Shown here: positions 16,094 to 24,330 of the stretch, in pieces
Layout of the letters: each line of letters starts with the position of its first letter
How positions within the stretch are numbered: position 1 is the first letter of the stretch
NCBI GenBank assembly: GCA_944384205.1
Contig: CALWSL010000012.1
Coordinates: 1-64,000, forward strand
Reading direction: 5' to 3'
Source of the DNA: an uncultured Acetatifactor sp.
GTDB lineage: Bacteria > Bacillota > Clostridia > Lachnospirales > Lachnospiraceae
Length of the DNA stretch: 64,000 bases
The notes under the pieces: generated by a model
Databases searched by the model: none
Seen by the model: only the letters and a program-made list of their open reading frames with translations
What the model was told of the DNA's origin: nothing
Program-made: the position numbers and the translations under genes

Positions 16094-17869
16094 ATGCAAA
16101 CAAATGACAGACAAATAACAGAACTGATGAAATCTATAAATGAAGGGCATGCCCAGCTTCCGGATTTTCAGCGCGGCTGGGTTTGGGACGATAGCAGAAT
16201 CAAATCACTGATTGCCAGTATTACCAATAATTTCCCCGTTGGTGCGGCAATGTTTTTGGAATACGGAAACGATAATATCAGATTCAAATATAGAACAATT
16301 GAAGGAGTGGATATCCAAAATACGACACCTTCCGAATTGATTCTTGATGGGCAGCAAAGACTGACTTCTATTTATTCCTCTTTGTACAGCAGTAAGCCGG
16401 TACATACGAGAACCGATAAGGGTAAAGATATTTTAAGATATTATTATATTGATATACAAAAAGCCTTAGACCCATCTGTAGACAGAGTAGATGCAATTAT
16501 CTCTGTTCCTGAGACAAGAGTTATTACATCTAATTTTGGCAGAGATATTGACCTGGATATTTCCACTCAGGACAAGGAATTTGAAAAGAAACTTTTTCCT
16601 TTAAATATCATTCTTGATTACATAAAGATACAAGATTGGCAGAATAAATACTATGCTTATTATGATTACGATGTAAATATAATTCAGGAATTTACGAAGT
16701 TCAACAATCTGCTTGTAATGCCGACAATGCAGTATAAAATGCCCGTAATCCTACTGGGAAAGGAAACTCCGAAGGAAGCGGTATGTCAGGTGTTTGAGAA
16801 TGTAAATACCGGTGGAGTATCGCTGACAGTATTTGAACTGGTAACGGCTATCTTTGCAATGGATGATTTTGAATTAAGAAAAGATTGGGAAGAAAGACAG
16901 GCTGCATATTTTTCCGGAGATTTATTATCTATTATGAATGCAACCGACTTTTTGACAGCGTGTACATTGCTTTCCGCATACAAAAAGGGAGGCACTGTGA
17001 GCTGTAAGAAAAAAGATGTATTAAATTTGTCCCTTACAGAATACAAAAAGTATGCAGATGATTTGACCGCTGGTTTTGTAGAGGCAGAGAAAATCTTACA
17101 GGAAGAAAGAATTTTTGTAAGCAGAGACCTGCCATACTCTACCCAGCTCATTCCCCTTGCTGTTTTATGTACTCTGCTGGCAGAGGGGAATAGAATTAAA
17201 ATTACCAATATTAAAAATAAGATAAAACAGTGGTACTGGTGCGGTGTATTTGGCGAATTGTATGGCAGTGCGAATGAAACGCGATATGTCAATGACGTTG
17301 TTGGCGTGATGGACTGGATTAATGATGAGAGAAATCTTCCAAAAACAGTACAGGATGCGTATTTTAATCCAATGCGCTTATTAACGCTCCAGTCAAGACA
17401 GAGTGCTGCATATAAAGGTATCATGGCATTAATCCTGAAAAATCATTGCATGGATTTTATCTCTGGAAGAGAAATGGATTTTACCGTTTACAAATCAGAA
17501 AATATCGATATCCATCACGTTTTTCCAAAGGATTATTGCGAAAAACAAGGTTATCCAAAGGCTAAGTGGAATTCTATTGTAAACAAAACGCCTCTTACAT
17601 ATTCCACCAATAGAGAAATAGGCGGTGTGGCTCCAAGCAAATATTTAGCCAAGATTGAAGCGAAAGGAGAGGTGACATCGAACACTTTAGATATCTATTT
17701 AGAATCACATTTTCTTGATGTTTCCGATTGCAGAAATGATGATTTTGATAAATTCATCATTCATAGAGCAAAAACCTTGCTAAATGTTATCGAAACAGCC
17801 ACAGGAAAAGCTATTTCCGGCAGGGACAGTGAAGATGTTATCAATGCGTTTGGAGACAAATTGATTTAA
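16094..17869 (+). CDS. DUF262 + HNH (GmrSD-like) endonuclease
   Basis: This 591-residue protein has the DUF262 NTP-binding domain at the N-terminus (QLPDFQRGWVW at about 21-31, ILDGQQRLTS near 85). Its C-terminal DUF1524 HNH domain has DIHHVFPK at about 472-479 and NIVNKTPL-like sequence after it (NSIVNKTPLTY). This is the architecture of GmrSD-type IV restriction enzymes, which cut modified phage DNA after NTP hydrolysis. GAGG precedes the ATG. It stands first in a run with the methyltransferase and nuclease-helicase genes on the same strand. Both active regions look intact. Confidence 0.85.
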   Translation: MQTNDRQITELMKSINEGHAQLPDFQRGWVWDDSRIKSLIASITNNFPVGAAMFLEYGNDNIRFKYRTIEGVDIQNTTPSELILDGQQRLTSIYSSLYSSKPVHTRTDKGKDILRYYYIDIQKALDPSVDRVDAIISVPETRVITSNFGRDIDLDISTQDKEFEKKLFPLNIILDYIKIQDWQNKYYAYYDYDVNIIQEFTKFNNLLVMPTMQYKMPVILLGKETPKEAVCQVFENVNTGGVSLTVFELVTAIFAMDDFELRKDWEERQAAYFSGDLLSIMNATDFLTACTLLSAYKKGGTVSCKKKDVLNLSLTEYKKYADDLTAGFVEAEKILQEERIFVSRDLPYSTQLIPLAVLCTLLAEGNRIKITNIKNKIKQWYWCGVFGELYGSANETRYVNDVVGVMDWINDERNLPKTVQDAYFNPMRLLTLQSRQSAAYKGIMALILKNHCMDFISGREMDFTVYKSENIDIHHVFPKDYCEKQGYPKAKWNSIVNKTPLTYSTNREIGGVAPSKYLAKIEAKGEVTSNTLDIYLESHFLDVSDCRNDDFDKFIIHRAKTLLNVIETATGKAISGRDSEDVINAFGDKLI

Positions 17870-17935
17870 TTTATGGGATTATCTCCGTGAAATATTTGTT
17901 TTATAAAAATAGATTGTTTTTGAGGAAGATTGTAA

Positions 17936-18529
17936 ATGGAAACAAGTCAAACCTTATTATACTACAACACCAATGCCGCAACGTTCACCGAAACCACCAT
18001 AAACGTAGACTTTTCAAGCACCCAGAACAAGTTTCTGAATAAATTAACGGTAGGCGCATCCATCCTCGATTTCGGCTGCGGTTCCGGACGCGACACAAAA
18101 TATTTCCTCGAAAAAGGCTATTCCGTAGAAGCGATTGACGGCTCCGAAGAACTATGCAAAATCGCCAGCAACTACACCGGAATCAAAGTAAAAAACATGC
18201 TTTTCCAAGACTTACAGGAAAACAAAAAATACGATGCAATCTGGGCATGTTCCTCCATACTGCACCTTCCATATGCAGACCTGGTAGATGTCATGAAGAA
18301 AATGATAATTGCGTTGAAAGACAAGGGGCTAATTTACACCTCCTTCAAATATGGAACCTTTGAAGGCATCCGAAATGGCAGATATTTCCTCGATATGACA
18401 GAAGACAACATAGAGAAGCTGTTACAGGATATAGGCGGAATTGCGGCGGAAGAAATGTGGATAACATCTGACGTAAGACCGGGACGAGGTGAAGAAAAAT
18501 GGTTGAATCTCTTTCTCCGAAAGAAATAG
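17936..18529 (+). CDS. class I SAM-dependent methyltransferase
   Basis: This 197-residue Rossmann methyltransferase has ILDFGCGSGRDTKYF (motif I, residues about 41-55), VEAIDGSEE (motif II) and DAIWACSSILHL (motif IV). It resembles the small-molecule TehB/UbiE-like group more than DNA methylases, since NPPY or DPPY is absent. The last 31 bases overlap the helicase gene, so the two are translationally coupled. What it methylates is unknown. Base composition is slightly GC-richer than in neighbouring genes, which hints at a separate origin. Confidence 0.8.
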   Translation: METSQTLLYYNTNAATFTETTINVDFSSTQNKFLNKLTVGASILDFGCGSGRDTKYFLEKGYSVEAIDGSEELCKIASNYTGIKVKNMLFQDLQENKKYDAIWACSSILHLPYADLVDVMKKMIIALKDKGLIYTSFKYGTFEGIRNGRYFLDMTEDNIEKLLQDIGGIAAEEMWITSDVRPGRGEEKWLNLFLRKK

Positions 18530-20979
18530 TAGAATATCCAAACGGTGGAAAAAGCTATTTCTATGTCATGAATCAGACGGTTATTATCGTGGATGAAGGA
18601 ATCTGTAATTGCATTTCCAAAGAAGATGTGTTTCCATATACTCTGATTACGGACAAGCAGAATTACTATATGCACCGCTATGAAAATGTTTATCGTTTCC
18701 TGGCGGAAGATGCGGAAACGATAGAAGAAGTGGTACACAATTCCAAGATAAACACAGATGTTGATTTTACAATACGTGTTGCGAACCGTGAGGAAAATGC
18801 GGATGTGTCGCCGTTGGAGTTATTGTTTGAAAAAAACTTTACGAATGTATATGGAATGAACGCTTTGAAGTACCTTTGGAAAGAATACGGCATAATTGAT
18901 GCTGATGGACACAATTACTTTTTGGATTACTATGTCCGAATGGGTAACGGCGGCATAGCGGTAGAAGAGAACGGAGTTTCCTATCATCACCCGCAAATTA
19001 TTGGCGTGGAGAAATATCGAAAGCAGCTTCACAAGCAGAATACCTGTACCCAGTGGGGAATCAAGCTGTACCGTTTCTCCACAGAGGACTGTCAGTTTGA
19101 GAGTAGAATAGAGGATGACATTCGTACCTTTTTCGGGGATGATGTAAGCAGATTTCAGGAAAATGGTCTCCTGATTGACAGACGGGTTGAACTGTACGAA
19201 CATCAGATAACAACGTTGCATGATATCGGGCAGAAAAGAGCGGATGGTGTAAATACCTTTCTGGTTGTTTTCCCGACTGCCAGCGGAAAGTCGAGGATTG
19301 TAGAAGAAGACATACGTGCCTTTGCAGCTAATAATCCTGATTTTAAAGCCTTGGTGCTTGCTCCCAATACGGATATTATCAAAGATTGGTATCGTAGAAT
19401 TGAGGAATCCTTACGCGAATATAAGAATAGAATCGAGGTCAACACCTTTGCCTATATGGTAAGAAATTATACCAGGCTGTCACCGGACGAATATTCTTAC
19501 ATCGTGATAGATGAAGCGCATCACGCAGTTGCACCGATGTTAAAAAGAGTGATTCAGTATTTTACACCGGAGTTTATGATTGGTCTGACGGCGACAGACA
19601 AAAGACCGGATAAGAAAAAGCTGGAGAGTGTCTTCGGCAGCTACAAAACAGGCTTGTCTCTGATTCAGGCAATGGAAGAGGGCATTGTTGCTCAGGCGAA
19701 TGTATATCGTATCGAAACCAATATTGATTTAAGTCATGTGCGTTTCAATGGAAAAGACTATATCAATGCGGATTTGGAAAAGAACATACGAGTTACCTCC
19801 AGAAATGAATTGATTGTGAATGTATTGCAGGAATATTTTTGTGACGAAGAAATGGCAAAACGACAGGGAATTATTTTCTGTATCAATACAAAACATACTG
19901 TAGAGATGGAAAAGCTGCTGAATGCTGCCGGTATAAGTGCAAAATCCTACACTGGGCAGACGAAAAACGCAGATAAGATTATGAGCAGCTTTAAGGAGAA
20001 GAAAATCCGTTTCCTATGCGCCTGTAATATGATTTCTGAAGGCTGGGATTATCCGGAACTTGGGATTCTTGTCATGGCAAGACCAACACTGTCCAAGGTG
20101 CTTTATTTGCAGCAGATTGGCAGAGGACTCCGCAAGACGAATACAAAGAAAAATGTGTTTGTAATCGACGTTGTGGATGAGTATGGTGCTATGGCACGTC
20201 CATGCTCCATGCACAGTATTTTCCAAAATGCCATGTATGTTCCCTTTGGAAATATCGCATGCAGAAGCTATTCTGTCGGAGATTTAATAGAGATAGATGG
20301 CTTTCAGGAGTGTGTAGAACGTATTGTAGAGATTGACATTAACAGCTTTGAGGATAAATACGGCGATTATCTGAGTCAGGAGCAGTTGGCACGGGAGTAT
20401 TATGTCAGTACAGGAACTATTACTAGCTGGATTAAAAAAGGAAAAATTAAGCCGACTGTTACATATTCTTTTGGCAGCAAACAAATATATCTATTCAGCC
20501 CCGAAGATGTGAAAACAATAAGACAAAATATGGGAATCCCTGAACATACTGAAGAAACTATAAAGCAAGATTTCTTTGATTTTTTGGAGGAACGGGATTA
20601 TTCCCTGTCTTATAAAATGCCGTTCTTGCTTTCGTTTTTGAAAAATATGAATTCCATTGGTGATGCTAATATAGAAGAGGTGTTGAATGATTACATTGCT
20701 TTTTATGAGGAGAGGATAAAGCGTGGCTTGCCGGTAGACAGACCGTCCTGTCCGTATAATGAAGAAACCTTGAAAGAAAGGAAGCTGATAAAAGCCAATA
20801 TGCTGACTAATCCCTTTGAAAAGTTTGAGCGAAAGAGATTTTTATATCATTCCAGGGATTTGGGCGTGATTTCCATGAATCATGCGCTGTTTTCGAGAAT
20901 GGAGGAAATGGATTTTCAGAGGGTAAAGGAGCAGATGCTGGAGGATATCAGAAATTACTATCGGGATATGGGAGTATAA
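18499..20979 (+). CDS. nuclease-helicase fusion: DUF559/Vsr-like nuclease + SF2 helicase + HTH
   Basis: This protein of 826 residues is probably composed of four parts. Residues 1-100 are a beta-rich leader. Residues about 105-210 look like a Vsr/DUF559 PD-(D/E)xK nuclease (FLDYYV, AVEENGVSYHHP, then GIKLYRFS). Residues 230-610 are an SF2 helicase with PTASGKSR (259-266), DEAHH, a GLTATDKRPD stretch and a final QQIGRGLRK motif VI. Near 630-680 is a MerR/excisionase-like helix-turn-helix (LAREYYVSTGTITSWIKKGK). Such fusions resemble restriction or defence effectors. AGGTGA lies before the ATG inside the methyltransferase gene. The nuclease call is from pattern reading only. Confidence 0.75.
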   Translation: MVESLSPKEIVEYPNGGKSYFYVMNQTVIIVDEGICNCISKEDVFPYTLITDKQNYYMHRYENVYRFLAEDAETIEEVVHNSKINTDVDFTIRVANREENADVSPLELLFEKNFTNVYGMNALKYLWKEYGIIDADGHNYFLDYYVRMGNGGIAVEENGVSYHHPQIIGVEKYRKQLHKQNTCTQWGIKLYRFSTEDCQFESRIEDDIRTFFGDDVSRFQENGLLIDRRVELYEHQITTLHDIGQKRADGVNTFLVVFPTASGKSRIVEEDIRAFAANNPDFKALVLAPNTDIIKDWYRRIEESLREYKNRIEVNTFAYMVRNYTRLSPDEYSYIVIDEAHHAVAPMLKRVIQYFTPEFMIGLTATDKRPDKKKLESVFGSYKTGLSLIQAMEEGIVAQANVYRIETNIDLSHVRFNGKDYINADLEKNIRVTSRNELIVNVLQEYFCDEEMAKRQGIIFCINTKHTVEMEKLLNAAGISAKSYTGQTKNADKIMSSFKEKKIRFLCACNMISEGWDYPELGILVMARPTLSKVLYLQQIGRGLRKTNTKKNVFVIDVVDEYGAMARPCSMHSIFQNAMYVPFGNIACRSYSVGDLIEIDGFQECVERIVEIDINSFEDKYGDYLSQEQLAREYYVSTGTITSWIKKGKIKPTVTYSFGSKQIYLFSPEDVKTIRQNMGIPEHTEETIKQDFFDFLEERDYSLSYKMPFLLSFLKNMNSIGDANIEEVLNDYIAFYEERIKRGLPVDRPSCPYNEETLKERKLIKANMLTNPFEKFERKRFLYHSRDLGVISMNHALFSRMEEMDFQRVKEQMLEDIRNYYRDMGV

Positions 20980-21018
20980 AAATTATGCTACTTAAAGTAT
21001 ACTACTCATTAGTAGTAA

Positions 21019-21471
21019 TATAAGGGATGCGAGAAGAAAGCAGATTTAGATATATTTTATGATGAATATATGTCACATGATACAGGATTGCTTGCCAAGG
21101 TCACGGATAGCGTGAAGAAACTCTCCGATGCAAGTCATAAAATCGTTACCTTTTTGGATGAAGTGGTTCTGAAAGACTATGACAAGCTGGAAAATTTTGC
21201 GGAAAGCTACAAGGAGGATGCAGCTTACTATGTCAGCGTCAGCGGCGTGTTAGGAGCGCATACGGAAGAATTGAGTGCATCCATCACCAATATCAACCGG
21301 ATCTTAAATACCATTGATGTTTCACAGAAGGAGTTGGACGGAGCGGTTCAGTCGGTCAATGAGAATTTGCAGCTCATTACCAATGCCAGCGAGAATGTTT
21401 CGGCAGAAACAAAGGATGTCATGAGGAGTATCACTTCCCTGCAATCCACAGTGGAACAGTTCAATATATAA
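21019..21471 (+). pseudogene. methyl-accepting chemotaxis protein, C-terminal remnant
   Basis: The open frame follows a TAA and has no convincing start before ATG 21,070. It encodes about 150 residues of coiled-coil sequence (KVTDSVKKLSDASHKI, then LGAHTEELSASITNIN and SLQSTVEQFNI) typical of the C-terminal arm of a chemotaxis receptor. The sensory domain, membrane segments and the conserved hairpin tip are missing. It is most likely the truncated 3' end of a receptor gene left by insertion or deletion of the island. Confidence 0.65.
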
Positions 21472-21555
21472 CAGCAATGTTAAAAAAATACTAAGGAAAC
21501 AGCCATAGCAGCGATTGTTGGAGCAATCATTTCTAAAGTGAAGTTCATGAAATAA

Positions 21556-21580
21556 AAAGAACCTGTCACATGACAGATTC
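21556..21580 (-). terminator. weak terminator after ParE-like toxin gene
   Basis: On the minus strand CTGTC-ATGT-GACAG is followed within three bases by a T-rich tract (TTCTTTTTATTTC). The stem is only 5 bp, so strength is doubtful. Confidence 0.35.
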
Positions 21581-21588
21581 CCCAATAA

Positions 21589-21921
21589 TCAGATAAGGGA
21601 TATTCCCTGATGAAGAATGGCATTCCAATCGCTCTTTTGGTATAGAAAACGAACAATGATTACGATGTTTTTCTGATTGTCAATGATGTAGAAAGCAAGG
21701 TAATTATTCACAATAACAAATCGGATACCCCACGATGATAGAACCGGGTCATCCACCAGACGAAATTTTTCGGGAAAATCAGTGAGGCTGTTGATTTGTT
21801 TTTCGGCTTCATCCAAAAGCTCATCAGTAGCTTTTGGATTTTTTAGGACAAATTCAATGTAGTCTGCAGCATTTAGCAGGTCCCGCTGTGCTGCGTTTGT
21901 GATATGGATATTATAGCTCAT
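21589..21921 (-). CDS. RelE/ParE-family toxin
   Basis: This 110-residue protein has the RelE/ParE layout: MSYNIHITNAAQRDL, a helix pair (ADYIEFVLKNP, LLDEAEKQINSL), FPEKFRLVDDP and a C-terminal strand run VIIVRFLYQKSDW. Members either cleave ribosome-bound mRNA or poison gyrase; which one cannot be told from sequence. The start overlaps the antitoxin stop by four bases. The gene appears intact and is the second gene of a Phd-ParE operon. Confidence 0.85.
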   Translation of the reverse strand: MSYNIHITNAAQRDLLNAADYIEFVLKNPKATDELLDEAEKQINSLTDFPEKFRLVDDPVLSSWGIRFVIVNNYLAFYIIDNQKNIVIIVRFLYQKSDWNAILHQGISLI

Positions 21922-22181
21922 CGTTTGCGGCGGCTCCTTATTTCAGACATTGCTTCTGAGAATGGTTTTGTGTTGCCAGCGGCGACATCATCCAATCCCT
22001 CTTTTAACAGACCATATAATTCAAAGCGGCTTGTAAGTTCTTCATAAGCTTCAATGCTCATTACAGCAAGATCGCCTTTACCATTCTTCGTAATGAATAC
22101 TGGTTCAGGATAATTATGACAAAAAGTAGATATTTCATTGTAATTGTTTCTGAGTTCGGCACTGGATTTTATAGTTGGCAT
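21918..22181 (-). CDS. Phd/YefM-family antitoxin
   Basis: This 87-residue protein has the Phd/YefM fold pattern: IKSSAELRNNYNEIS, PVFITKNGKGDLAVMSIEAYEEL and a basic C-terminal tail (RSRRKR) that would wrap the toxin. It binds the toxin and represses the operon. A strong GGAGGTG precedes the ATG. The promoter upstream carries a long palindrome that is the likely operator. Confidence 0.88.
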   Translation of the reverse strand: MPTIKSSAELRNNYNEISTFCHNYPEPVFITKNGKGDLAVMSIEAYEELTSRFELYGLLKEGLDDVAAGNTKPFSEAMSEIRSRRKR

Positions 22182-22197
22182 AGTAACACCTCCTTAA

Positions 22198-22236
22198 TCA
22201 TAACAAAATTATACACAAATTTTGTTATGACGTCAA
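22198..22236 (-). promoter_or_regulatory. promoter-operator of the Phd/ParE operon
   Basis: On the minus strand TTGACG (22,236-22,231), a 17-bp spacer and TATAAT (22,213-22,208) form a near-perfect promoter. Arms TCATAACAAAA and TTTTGTTATGA (22,220-22,230 and 22,198-22,208) are perfect inverted repeats flanking the -10 region, a typical autoregulatory site. Confidence 0.8.
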
Positions 22237-22375
22237 TTGGGATTTGTATTAGTATTGGCAAAAATAGTAGTAAATTATTCAACCTGACTTATTTGTCGGG
22301 GCAACTGAAGGCATTAGTGGGGTTGTCCCGGCAGGGGAATTTTACTAGAAAATGTAGAAAGTGAGGGTAAATAAT

Positions 22376-22714
22376 ATGGGGTTATTTAAAGATGGATTTA
22401 AATTCTTGAAAAAGGCAAGTTAACCTTTATACAAGGAACCAAAATCCAGGAAACCATAGAAATTATGGCGGCTGAAAACGTCGTCGAGAATATTGGTTTA
22501 ACTACACATACAGTTGCCGTAAGAATCCAATTACGCAAAATACATCAGCCGGTTAGTGAATGAAACTTATGGGAATAATATAAAGATAATTGAACACAAT
22601 ATTTCTAATTCTGCAAGAGCAGCAAAGATTTCCGCAGTAAGGGGTAGTATCTATGCCTATGACGAAAAAGCAGCGTATGCTTATGAAGCGTGGAAGAGAA
22701 ACGGTGTAAAGTGA
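22376..22714 (+). pseudogene. small unknown gene broken by two frameshifts
   Basis: A good ribosome site (GAGGG, 8 nt) precedes ATG 22,376. The first frame gives MGLFKDGFKF and stops. A +1 shifted frame continues LEKGKLTFIQGTKIQE to IQLRK, and a third frame continues YISRLVNETYGNN to AWKRNGVK before TGA at 22,714. Joined, they make one coherent helical protein of about 110 residues. The family is not recognised. The rest of 22,240-22,860 holds no intact gene. Confidence 0.5.
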
Positions 22715-22766
22715 AAGTGGAGAGGTGTTGGCAGGGTGAAAATAGGTTGTTGATGCCTTAATTTAG

Positions 22767-22795
22767 TTGACTTTAAAGGGGAATTTTAGTATACT
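22767..22795 (+). promoter_or_regulatory. housekeeping promoter for the small membrane-protein operon
   Basis: TTGACT (22,767-22,772), a 17-bp spacer and TATACT (22,790-22,795) match the consensus at 5 of 6 in each box, about 64 bp before the first small gene. Confidence 0.7.
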
Positions 22796-22858
22796 GTTTA
22801 TTGTAAAATGCAGATTGCATTTGATATACCAAAAATACTTATGAGAGAGGTTTTGAAT

Positions 22859-22951
22859 ATGGCTAATAATAATAACGGTGGCGGTTTATCTTTTTGGGGA
22901 ATGGTTGGAGCGGTATTAGTTGCGCTTATTATTTTTGCAGTGATTGGATAA
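22859..22951 (+). CDS. 30-residue membrane peptide
   Basis: The ATG is preceded by AGAGAGG at 8 nt and encodes MANNNNGGGLSFWGMVG, then a single hydrophobic helix ending FAVIG. The stop codon overlaps the next start by one base (TAATG). The promoter, ribosome site and coupling argue that this very short frame is a real gene. Its role is unknown; single-helix peptides of this sort can be toxins, regulators or subunits of membrane complexes. Confidence 0.6.
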   Translation: MANNNNGGGLSFWGMVGAVLVALIIFAVIG

Positions 22952-23325
22952 TGTCAAAAAAGAAGAATCTTCTTATTATAGGAATTACTATTGTCTTATA
23001 CATAACAAATCAGATTATTAAGACTAAGATTCCTATTAAGCCGATAAGATGGTTTATGTCTTGTTATTTTAATGATACTATTGGTGGCATAACCTTTTTA
23101 GCATATTGTAATATAGTGTTCAGCTTTTATAACAGGAAAATAGTTAAACTGTGGCAGATGGAATTATTAATGTTTCTTTCTGGATTATTTTGGGAATATG
23201 TGACACCAATATTTAGACAGAATACTGTATCTGATGTGTGGGATATTTTTGCATATATGGTAGGTGGATTTTTATATTGGCTAATTATCAGGAAGGAACA
23301 AAATGGAAGTAAAGAAAAATCTTAA
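22951..23325 (+). CDS. polytopic membrane protein, unknown family
   Basis: This 124-residue protein starts MSKKKNLLIIG at the ATG overlapping the previous stop. It has about four hydrophobic segments (residues 7-20, 43-60, 70-85 and 98-115) and a charged tail (KEQNGSKEKS). A conserved-looking segment FWEYVTPIFRQNTVSDVWDI lies between helices three and four. The layout is loosely like small VanZ-type membrane proteins, but I do not recognise the family. It is coupled to the genes before and after. Confidence 0.6.
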   Translation: MSKKKNLLIIGITIVLYITNQIIKTKIPIKPIRWFMSCYFNDTIGGITFLAYCNIVFSFYNRKIVKLWQMELLMFLSGLFWEYVTPIFRQNTVSDVWDIFAYMVGGFLYWLIIRKEQNGSKEKS

Positions 23326-23476
23326 AGAACCCCAAGGATTAGGAGATTTTATAAAGATAGTCTTGTTAATCTTATTGGCAGGGGGGGGTGTTATCTCTGT
23401 TTTGAGGAGAGATGTATGTTATTCATGCTCAAAACCATTAGGAATAGAGAATTACTGTAAAATAAGGATGATTTAA
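23303..23476 (+). CDS. 57-residue membrane protein with CxxC
   Basis: AAGGA precedes an ATG lying 23 bases inside the previous gene. The frame encodes a basic leader (MEVKKNLKEPQG), one hydrophobic helix and a C-terminal CYSCSKPLG with a third Cys near residue 52. An eight-G run (about 23,382-23,389) inside the gene is a likely spot for slippage or sequencing error, so the downstream frame is uncertain. Function unknown. Confidence 0.45.
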   Translation: MEVKKNLKEPQGLGDFIKIVLLILLAGGGVISVLRRDVCYSCSKPLGIENYCKIRMI

Positions 23477-23607
23477 GTTTTTTAGGTTAAACTTTAGGAT
23501 TTGAGCAAGAAAAAGCTTCTCTTTTAGAGGTTAGAATAAGGAAAATGTAGCAACAGGACTTGGTGTGAATGACCAGTCCTGTTGTTGTGATGCGGCGCTG
23601 CAACCTC

Positions 23608-24199
23608 TCACGAATCCCTTCCCCCGGCTTTAAAGTTATACACCGGCTTAATAATCCTATCAACGTGTACAGTATCCTGAATAACATCAACAATATCTTC
23701 CATCCTCCGATAAGCAAACGGAGCTTCATCCAAGGTATCCTTATTAACACAGACAGAATGAATCCCTTCCATAGCCTTTTTAAATTCGGAAACAGTATGG
23801 TGTTCCTTCACCTCACTGCGTCGATAGACACGACCGGAACCATGGGGAGCGGAGCAGTTCCAGTCCTCATTCCCAAGCCCGGTGCCAAGAATAATACCGT
23901 CACGCATATTGACAGGGATAATAACTTTCTCCCCCGCATTTGCGCAAATCCCCCTCCAGGCAAGTCATTTCATATGAAGCATGCCCCTGTTTCTTCATCT
24001 GTGATTCATGCTGCCCTTCCTTTAAATAATATTCCCTCACTTCCATACCAAGATGGCGGCTGCCGGAATGAATCACAATATAAAATACCCCTTCGGAATC
24101 CCTGTCAACTTCAATAAAATGATTTCCGCCGCCCAGTGTGCCGATGCTTAAACCTGCCTTTCTCTCGTCAATCGCTTTGAAGCAATGAAGCCTGCTCAA
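23608..24199 (-). pseudogene. RtcB-type RNA ligase, truncated and frameshifted
   Basis: Two minus-strand frames read as consecutive pieces of RtcB. The first has LGGGNHFIEVD and IHSGSRHLG (metal-binding histidines), ending at about 23,900. The second has NMRDGIILGTG, NCSAPHGSGR (nucleotidylated-histidine region) and RRMEDIVDVIQDTV to the C-terminus. The N-terminal third and about 80 residues between the pieces are lost and the frames do not match, so the gene is dead. RtcB seals RNA with 2',3'-cyclic phosphate ends and depends on GTP and manganese. Confidence 0.8.
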
Positions 24200-24330
24200 A
24201 TCGATTGTTTTCTAAAAAGTCAATAAGTTGATTCATTTATTCTCGTTGAAGTGATTCTCAAATTGGAATATAATATATAATTGTCTTGCCGGAGCTGGGA
24301 AAGAAATGATTGATAAAGGACTGAAGCAAA

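Noticed and set aside
22300-22345. GC-rich inverted repeat (CGGGGCAAC ... GTTGTCCCG) as an attachment site or terminator
   Set aside because: The arms have a mismatch, the loop is long and no T run or duplicate copy is seen in the window.
23382-23389. Eight-G run as a phase-variation switch
   Set aside because: Only one such run is present and the gene is of unknown family, so sequencing error or chance is as likely; mentioned only in the gene entry.
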